From: Actinokineospora spheciospongiae
Lineage (GTDB): Bacteria > Actinomycetota > Actinomycetes > Mycobacteriales > Pseudonocardiaceae
Assembly: GCF_000564855.1 (NCBI RefSeq)
Contig: NZ_AYXG01000074.1
Coordinates: 62,001-126,000 of the forward strand
Reading direction: 5' to 3'
DNA length: 64,000 nucleotides
Below are positions 53,348-64,000 of this stretch, in pieces (position 1 is the stretch's first letter; every line of letters begins with the position of its first letter). Made by a program: the position numbers and the translations under genes. Below the pieces are notes generated by a model. It made no database searches, was not told the DNA's origin, and saw nothing but the letters and a program-made list of their open reading frames with translations.

Positions 53348-53848
53348 ATGCCGACCCTGGGCCTGGTCGCCTCCGCCTGCGGCGGCGCCGAGAAGCGGCT
53401 GCTGCCGGAGGTGGCCGAACCCGCGGTGCGCCGCGGGTGGCGGCTGGCGGTCACGTTCACCCCCACCCTCGGGCGGTGGATGGACGCGACCGGGGCGGGC
53501 GCGCGGCTGGCCGCGCTGACCGACCTGCCGGTCCGGCACGAGCCGAGGCTGCCGACCGAACCCAAGCCGTACCCGATGCCGGACGCGTTCCTGTTCGTGC
53601 CCGCCTCGGCCAACTCGGTGGTCAAGCTGGCGCTGGGGATCGCCGACAACCAGGCGCTCACCGCGCTCAACGAGGCCATCGGCACCCCGGGCGTGCCGGT
53701 GGTCGTCGCCCCGCAGGCCGCCGCGGCGCCCCGGGCGCACCCGCTGTGGGAGACCCACCTGGCGGTGCTGCGCTCGGCCGGGGTGCGGCTGGTCGACCCG
53801 GTCGAGGGCCCGTGGACCACCCTGCTGGACCTGCTCGACGCCGGGTGA
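53348..53848 (+). CDS. HFCD-family flavoprotein
   Basis: A 166-residue protein of the flavin-containing decarboxylase-like fold (related to CoaC/EpiD). It begins LGLVASACGGAEKRLLPEVA. The hallmark FMN-binding segment PASANSVVKLALGIADNQAL is near residue 83-102, and PVVVAPQAAAAPRAHPLWETHL replaces the PAMN motif. The substrate is unknown; CoaC itself is encoded as coaBC here, so this one does another job. Its ATG follows the rsmB stop directly, so it is coupled to that operon. Confidence 0.83.
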   Translation: MPTLGLVASACGGAEKRLLPEVAEPAVRRGWRLAVTFTPTLGRWMDATGAGARLAALTDLPVRHEPRLPTEPKPYPMPDAFLFVPASANSVVKLALGIADNQALTALNEAIGTPGVPVVVAPQAAAAPRAHPLWETHLAVLRSAGVRLVDPVEGPWTTLLDLLDAG

Positions 53849-53870
53849 TCGGTGGGACCCGCCCAACCCC

Positions 53871-53876
53871 TACCGT
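53871..53876 (+). promoter_or_regulatory. Predicted -10 element of the asparaginase gene
   Basis: TACCGT ends 7 nt before ATG 53884, with no ribosome binding site between. Confidence 0.42.
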
Positions 53877-53883
53877 GGGGGCC

Positions 53884-54858
53884 ATGAGCCGCATCGTCGT
53901 CCTCGGCATGGGCGGGACCATCGCCATGTCCCCCAGCGCGTCCGGCGGCGTGGTGCCCGCCCTGGACGCCTCGGCGCTGATCGCCGCCGTGCCGGAACTG
54001 GCCGCGCACGACATCACCGCCCGCACGCTGCGGTCGCTGCCGAGCCCGTCGGTCGGGTTCGACGACCTGGCCGCGCTGGCCGAGGCGGTGCGCGCCGAGG
54101 TCGACGGCGGCGCCGACGGCGTGGTCGTCACGCACGGCACCGACACCCTGGAGGAGTCGGCGTTCCTCCTCGACGCCACCCTGGACCCGGGGGTGCCGGT
54201 CGTGGTCACCGGCGCCATGCGCCACCCCACCGCCCCCGGCGCGGACGGCCCGGCGAACCTGCTGGCCGCCGTCACCGTCGCCGCGAGCCCCGAGGCGCGC
54301 GGCCTCGGGGTGCTGGTCGTGCTGTCCGACGAGGTGCACGGCGCCCGCTTCGTCCGCAAGACGCACACCAGCAGCACCGCCGCGTTCGCCTCACCGGGCG
54401 TCGGCCCCTACGGCATCCTCGTCGAGGGCGAGCCCCGGCTGCGCCGCGTCGACCCGGTGTCCCCGCGGCTGCCGGTGCCCGCGACCGCCACCCCGCCGCG
54501 GGTCGGCCTGGTCACGGTCTCCCTCGGCGACGACGGCGAACTGCTCCGGCACGCCGCCCCCGCCCTGGACGGGGTGGTGCTGGCCGGGCTCGGGGCGGGC
54601 CACGTGCCCGAGGTGATGGTGCCCGCGGTGGCCGAGACCGCCGCCAGGGTCCCGGTCGTGCTCACCTCCCGCACCGGCGGCGGCTCGGTGCTGCGGACCA
54701 CCTACGGCTACCCCGGTTCCGAACGCGACCTGCTGGCCCGCGGCCTGGTCCACGGCGGTTTCCTCGACCCGGCCAAGGCCCGCGTCCTGCTGCACCTGCT
54801 GCTGGCCGACGGCGCCGACCGCGCCCGGGTGGAGGCCGCCTTCGCCGCCTACCGGTAA
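53884..54858 (+). CDS. ansA: L-asparaginase (type I/II bacterial fold)
   Basis: A 324-residue amidohydrolase converting asparagine to aspartate and ammonia. The first catalytic Thr is in VVLGMGGTIAMS near residue 12. The second is in GVVVTHGTDTLEESAFLLD (Thr-Asp pair) near 84-86. VVTGAMRHPTAPGADGPANLL and VVLSDEVHGARFVRKTHTS follow. No signal peptide, so it is cytosolic. It has its own apparent leaderless promoter and precedes the P450 gene by 128 bp. The ansA symbol is by family only. Confidence 0.88.
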   Translation: MSRIVVLGMGGTIAMSPSASGGVVPALDASALIAAVPELAAHDITARTLRSLPSPSVGFDDLAALAEAVRAEVDGGADGVVVTHGTDTLEESAFLLDATLDPGVPVVVTGAMRHPTAPGADGPANLLAAVTVAASPEARGLGVLVVLSDEVHGARFVRKTHTSSTAAFASPGVGPYGILVEGEPRLRRVDPVSPRLPVPATATPPRVGLVTVSLGDDGELLRHAAPALDGVVLAGLGAGHVPEVMVPAVAETAARVPVVLTSRTGGGSVLRTTYGYPGSERDLLARGLVHGGFLDPAKARVLLHLLLADGADRARVEAAFAAYR

Positions 54859-54912
54859 CCGGGCAGCCGGGGGAGCGGGGGCACCCGTTCGGCCGCGTCA
54901 CTCGTTCGTCGG

Positions 54913-54942
54913 ATGACCCCGCATGTGATAGCTCGCTATCGT
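54913..54942 (+). promoter_or_regulatory. Promoter of the P450 gene with TetR-type operator
   Basis: Candidate -35 ATGACC (54913-54918), 18-nt spacer, -10 TATCGT (54937-54942). The inverted repeat GATAGC-TC-GCTATC (54927-54940) covers the -10 and is a plausible site for the TetR protein encoded just downstream. Confidence 0.55.
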
Positions 54943-54986
54943 TTGCGCCGGGGGCAACTCCCCAACCGCTCATTCGGGAGGTCGGA

Positions 54987-56186
54987 GTGACACAGGCACC
55001 AGAGCTGCCGCTGCACATGCGGCGGACGGGCTTCCAGCTCGGCGACGAGCTGACCGGGCTGCGCGAGGGCGAGGGCATCCGCAAGGTCGACACCTTCCTG
55101 GGCCTGTCGGCCTGGCTGGTCACCCGCCAGGCCGACGTGCGCCGGGTCATGGGCGACCCGGCGACGTTCTCCAACGACCTCAACGCCCGGGGCCTGTCCC
55201 CGCTGGGGTTGGACCTCGGCGAGGAGGAGCTGAAGGTCATGCGGGCGGGCAACCTGCTCGGCTTCGACCCGCCGGACCACACCCGGCTGCGCAAGATCCT
55301 CGCGGGCGAGTTCACCGTGCGGCGGATGCGCAGGCTCGAACCCCGCGTCGCCGACATCGTCCGCGACCACCTCGACGCCATGGAGCGCAAGGGCGCCCCG
55401 GCCGACCTGGTGGCCGACTTCGCGCTGCCGATCCCGTCGCTGGTGATCTGCGAACTGCTCGGCGTGCCGTACTCCGAGCGCGAGGACTTCCAGGCGCGCA
55501 CCGGCAAGCTGCTCGACGTCAGCCTCCCGGCGCAGGAGCGGATCGTCGAGTCGCGGCGGATGCGCGAGTTCATGAAGGGGCTCATCGCCAGGGCCCGCAC
55601 CGAACCCGGCGACGACCTGATCGGGATGCTCCTGCGCGAACACGGCGACGACCTGGGGACCGAGGAACTCGCGGGCCTGTGCAACCTGCTGCTCATCGCG
55701 GGCCACGAGACCACCGCGAACATGCTCGGCCTGGGCACCCTGGCGCTGCTGCGGCACCCGGAGCAGTTGGCCCTGCTGCGCGCCGAGCCGGAGCGCTTCG
55801 ACAACGCCATCGAGGAACTGCTGCGCTACCTGAGCATCGTGCACGCCAGCACGATGAAGTACGTCACCGAGGACACCGAGATCGCGGGCCAGGCCGTCTC
55901 GGCGGGTGACCTGGTGATGTGCTCGCTGCCCGCCGCCAACCGCGACAACGCCGTGGTCTCGGACCCGGAGTCGCTCGACGTGACCCGCGCGGACACCACG
56001 CACGTGGCCTTCGGCTACGGCATCCACCACTGCCTGGGCGCCCCGCTCGCGCGGATGGAGATGCGCACGGCGTTCCCCGCCCTGATCGAGCGGTTCCCGA
56101 ACCTGCGCCTGGCCCCGGGGGTGGACCCGGCGTTCCGCTCCTTCAGCGTCGTCTACGGCGTTCTCGCCCTCCCGGTCGAGTGGTGA
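54987..56186 (+). CDS. Cytochrome P450
   Basis: A 399-residue soluble class I monooxygenase. The oxygen-activating I-helix reads LLIAGHETTANML (Ala238-Gly-His-Glu-Thr-Thr243). ExxR is in EELLRYL. The heme loop is FGYGIHHCLGAPLARMEM with the thiolate Cys349. GGEFTVRRMRRLEP-type sequence (AGEFTVRRMRRLEPR) near residue 105 is the C-helix. GTG 54987 follows GGAGG. It resembles actinobacterial CYP105/107-type enzymes. No ferredoxin gene accompanies it, so the electron donor and substrate are unknown. Confidence 0.93.
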   Translation: MTQAPELPLHMRRTGFQLGDELTGLREGEGIRKVDTFLGLSAWLVTRQADVRRVMGDPATFSNDLNARGLSPLGLDLGEEELKVMRAGNLLGFDPPDHTRLRKILAGEFTVRRMRRLEPRVADIVRDHLDAMERKGAPADLVADFALPIPSLVICELLGVPYSEREDFQARTGKLLDVSLPAQERIVESRRMREFMKGLIARARTEPGDDLIGMLLREHGDDLGTEELAGLCNLLLIAGHETTANMLGLGTLALLRHPEQLALLRAEPERFDNAIEELLRYLSIVHASTMKYVTEDTEIAGQAVSAGDLVMCSLPAANRDNAVVSDPESLDVTRADTTHVAFGYGIHHCLGAPLARMEMRTAFPALIERFPNLRLAPGVDPAFRSFSVVYGVLALPVEW

Positions 56187-56188
56187 GC

Positions 56189-56194
56189 TAGCTT
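56189..56194 (+). promoter_or_regulatory. Predicted -10 element of the tetR gene
   Basis: TAGCTT ends 7 nt before GTG 56202 in the 15-bp gap after the P450 stop, so the regulator may have its own leaderless transcript besides read-through. Confidence 0.42.
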
Positions 56195-56201
56195 TCCCGG
56201 G

Positions 56202-59072
<2,871 letters not shown>

Positions 59073-59076
<4 letters not shown>

Positions 59077-59956
59077 CCACGCCCACCCAGAAGGCGGCCA
59101 TCCTCGTCGAGGCCCTGCCGTGGCTGCGGCGGCTGCACGGCGCGCTGGTCGTGGTCAAGTACGGCGGCAACGCCATGGTCGACGAGGACCTCAAGCGCGC
59201 CTTCGCCGAGGACGTGGTGTTCCTGCGGCTCGCGGGCCTGCGCCCGGTCGTGGTGCACGGCGGCGGACCGCAGATCAGCGCCATGCTCAAGCGGCTCGGC
59301 ATCCCCGGCGAGTTCAGGGGCGGCCTGCGGGTCACCACCCCGGAGACCATGGACGTGGTCCGCATGGTGCTCGTCGGGCAGGTCAGCCGGGAACTGGTCG
59401 GGCTGATCAACCAGCACGGCCCGCACGCGGTCGGCATCTCCGGGGAGGACGCGCGGCTGTTCACCGCCGAGCGGCGCACCACCACCGTCGACGGCGAGGT
59501 CGTCGACCTGGGCCAGGTCGGCGACGTGGTCGCGGTCAACCCGGACGCGGTGCTCGACATCGTCCGCGCGGGCCGCATCCCGGTCGTGTCCACTGTGGCC
59601 CCCGACGCCGACGGCGTGCCGCACAACGTCAACGCCGACACCGCCGCCGCCGCGCTGGCCGTGGCGCTGGGGGCGCAGAAGCTGGTGGTCCTCACCGACG
59701 TCGAGGGCCTCTACGCCGACTGGCCCGACCGGTCCTCGCTGCTGCACGAGGTGCGCGCGGGGGAACTGGCGGAACTGCTGCCGCGCCTGGAGAGCGGCAT
59801 GGTCCCCAAGATGGAGGCCTGCCTGCGGGCGGTCACCGCCGGGGTGCCCCGGGCGCACGTGATCGACGGCAGGCTGGCACATTCGCTCCTGCTGGAAGTG
59901 TTCACCGAGACAGGCGTCGGCACCATGGTGCTGCCGGACCGGGAAGGGGTGCAAGC

Positions 59957-59960
<4 letters not shown>
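59073..59960 (+). CDS. argB: Acetylglutamate kinase
   Basis: A 295-residue amino-acid kinase-fold enzyme phosphorylating N-acetylglutamate. [10 protein letters not shown] near residue 26-35, [14 protein letters not shown] near 62-75, [32 protein letters not shown] and [15 protein letters not shown] match the family. The N-terminal extension with an extra helix is of the arginine-sensitive type ([18 protein letters not shown]), so feedback inhibition is expected. ATGA overlaps at both ends. Confidence 0.97.
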
Positions 59961-62581
<2,621 letters not shown>

Positions 62582-62589
<8 letters not shown>

Positions 62590-63775
62590 CAGGGTGGTGC
62601 TGGCCTACTCCGGCGGGCTCGACACGTCGGTGGCCATCGGCTGGATCGCCGAGGAGACCGGCGCCGAGGTCGTGGCGGTGGCCGTGGACGTCGGCCAGGG
62701 CGGCGAGGACCTCGACACGATCCGCAAGCGCGCGATCGACTGCGGCGCGGTGGAGGCGGTCGTCGCCGACGCCCGCGACGAGTTCGCCACCGAGTACTGC
62801 CTGCCCGCCCTGCAGGCCAACGCGCTCTACATGGACCGCTACCCGCTGGTGTCGGCCATCTCCCGGCCGGTGATCGTCAAGCACCTGGTCGAGGCGGCCA
62901 AGTACCACGGCGCGACCACCGTCAGCCACGGCTGCACCGGCAAGGGCAACGACCAGGTCCGCTTCGAGGTCGGCATCGGCGCCCTCGCCCCCGACCTCAA
63001 GTGCGTCGCCCCGGTCCGCGACTTCGCCTGGACCAGGGAGAAGGCCATCTCCTGGGCCAACGACCGCAACCTGCCCATCGACGTGTCGAAGAAGTCCCCG
63101 TACTCCATCGACCAGAACGTCTGGGGCCGCGCGGTCGAGACCGGCTTCCTCGAGGACATCTGGAACGCCCCGATCGAGGACGTCTACGACTACACCGCGA
63201 ACCCGGCCGAGCCGCGCGACGCCGACGAGGTGGTCATCACCTTCGACAAGGGCGTCCCGGTCGCCATCGACGGCGAGACCGTCACCGTGCTGCAGGCCAT
63301 CCAGGAGCTCAACCGCCGCGCGGGCGCCCAGGGCGTCGGCCGCCTCGACATCGTCGAGGACCGGCTGGTCGGCATCAAGAGCCGCGAGGTCTACGAGGCC
63401 CCCGGCGCGCTCGCGCTGATCACCGCGCACCAGGAGCTGGAGAACGTCACCGTCGAGCGCGACCTGGCCCGCTTCAAGCGGACCGTCGAGCAGCGCTGGG
63501 GCGAGCTGGTCTACGACGGCCTCTGGTTCTCCCCGCTCAAGGACGCCCTCGACACGTTCATCGCCGAGACCCAGCAGTACGTCTCCGGCGACATCCGGAT
63601 GACCCTGCACGGCGGTCGCGCCGTGGTCTCCGGTCGCCGCTCCGACGTGTCCCTGTACGACTTCAACCTGGCCACCTACGACGAGGGCGACGAGTTCGAC
63701 CAGTCGCTGGCCAAGGGCTTCATCCAGCTCTGGGGCCTCCCCAGCAAGATCGCGGCCCGCCGCGCGCAGCGTTAA
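62582..63775 (+). CDS. argG: Argininosuccinate synthase
   Basis: A 397-residue ATP-dependent ligase joining citrulline and aspartate. The PP-loop motif is [17 protein letters not shown] at residues 5-21. [34 protein letters not shown] and [18 protein letters not shown] are conserved. ATG 62582 with AAGGAGAG upstream inside argR. A strong hairpin follows before argH. Confidence 0.97.

Positions 63776-64000
<225 letters not shown>

Overview
The window is high-GC DNA, densely coding on both strands, with mostly GTG/ATG starts and start/stop overlaps inside operons. The gene content is actinobacterial: BldD with its c-di-GMP motif, an actinobacterial-type integration host factor, a PriA that has lost its helicase motifs, XRE(Scr1-like)/DUF397 pairs, DUF5313, DUF948 and a PH-domain gene inside the pyrimidine operon. 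A member of Pseudonocardiales (Actinokineospora/Saccharothrix-like) fits best; the genus is inference. No rRNA, tRNA, CRISPR array, insertion sequence or prophage was seen.

Layout. 1-3088: a secreted subtilisin-like protease (cut by the left edge), divergent from a small winged-helix regulator. 3137-5594: siroheme synthase facing an XRE-type regulator across a large nested palindrome. 5595-12355: aspS, a DUF389 membrane protein, an APH-like kinase, a class V aminotransferase and a zinc alcohol dehydrogenase. 12407-16171 (minus strand): a sulfone-scavenging pair (sfnG-sfnB), a uridine-kinase-like P-loop protein and two small unknown proteins. The last of these is divergent from an XRE/DUF397 pair (16294-17369) over a 13-bp perfect inverted repeat. 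17388-24944: rarA, DUF948, a small membrane-linked protein, alaS, ruvX, mltG, aroE. 25049-29674: a prepilin peptidase, a small secreted protein, then aroC-aroK-aroB-aroQ. 29856-34077: a beta-propeller lipoprotein, a B-4DMT-like membrane protein, an M24 peptidase, efp, nusB. 34150-43534: bldD facing the pyrimidine operon pyrR-pyrB-pyrC-PH-carA-carB-pyrF. 43936-53848: mihF, gmk, rpoZ, coaBC, metK, a DUF5313 protein, priA, def, fmt, rsmB, a flavoprotein. 53884-56849: an asparaginase, a cytochrome P450 and a TetR regulator. 56882-64000: the arginine operon argC-J-B-D-F-R-G, then the start of argH.

How the genes work together. Three nearly complete pathways are present. The shikimate genes aroE, aroC, aroK, aroB and aroQ give dehydroquinate-to-chorismate steps except EPSP synthase. 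De novo UMP synthesis lacks only pyrD and pyrE. Arginine is made from acetylglutamate, with ArgJ closing the acetyl cycle. CarAB feeds carbamoyl phosphate to both PyrB and ArgF. Local regulators match their pathways: PyrR with an apparent RNA-binding site over its own ribosome binding site, and ArgR with a palindrome inside the argC promoter.

A recurring regulatory feature is a TANNNT-like -10 hexamer 6-8 nt before a start codon with no leader. It is seen at twelve transcription-unit starts and predicts many leaderless mRNAs. The most unusual non-coding structures are the nested palindrome at 4401-4547, the symmetric divergent promoter/operator at 16204-16262, the PyrR-type leader at 34859-34892, and a 15-bp terminator-like hairpin inside the gmk coding start at 44274-44308.
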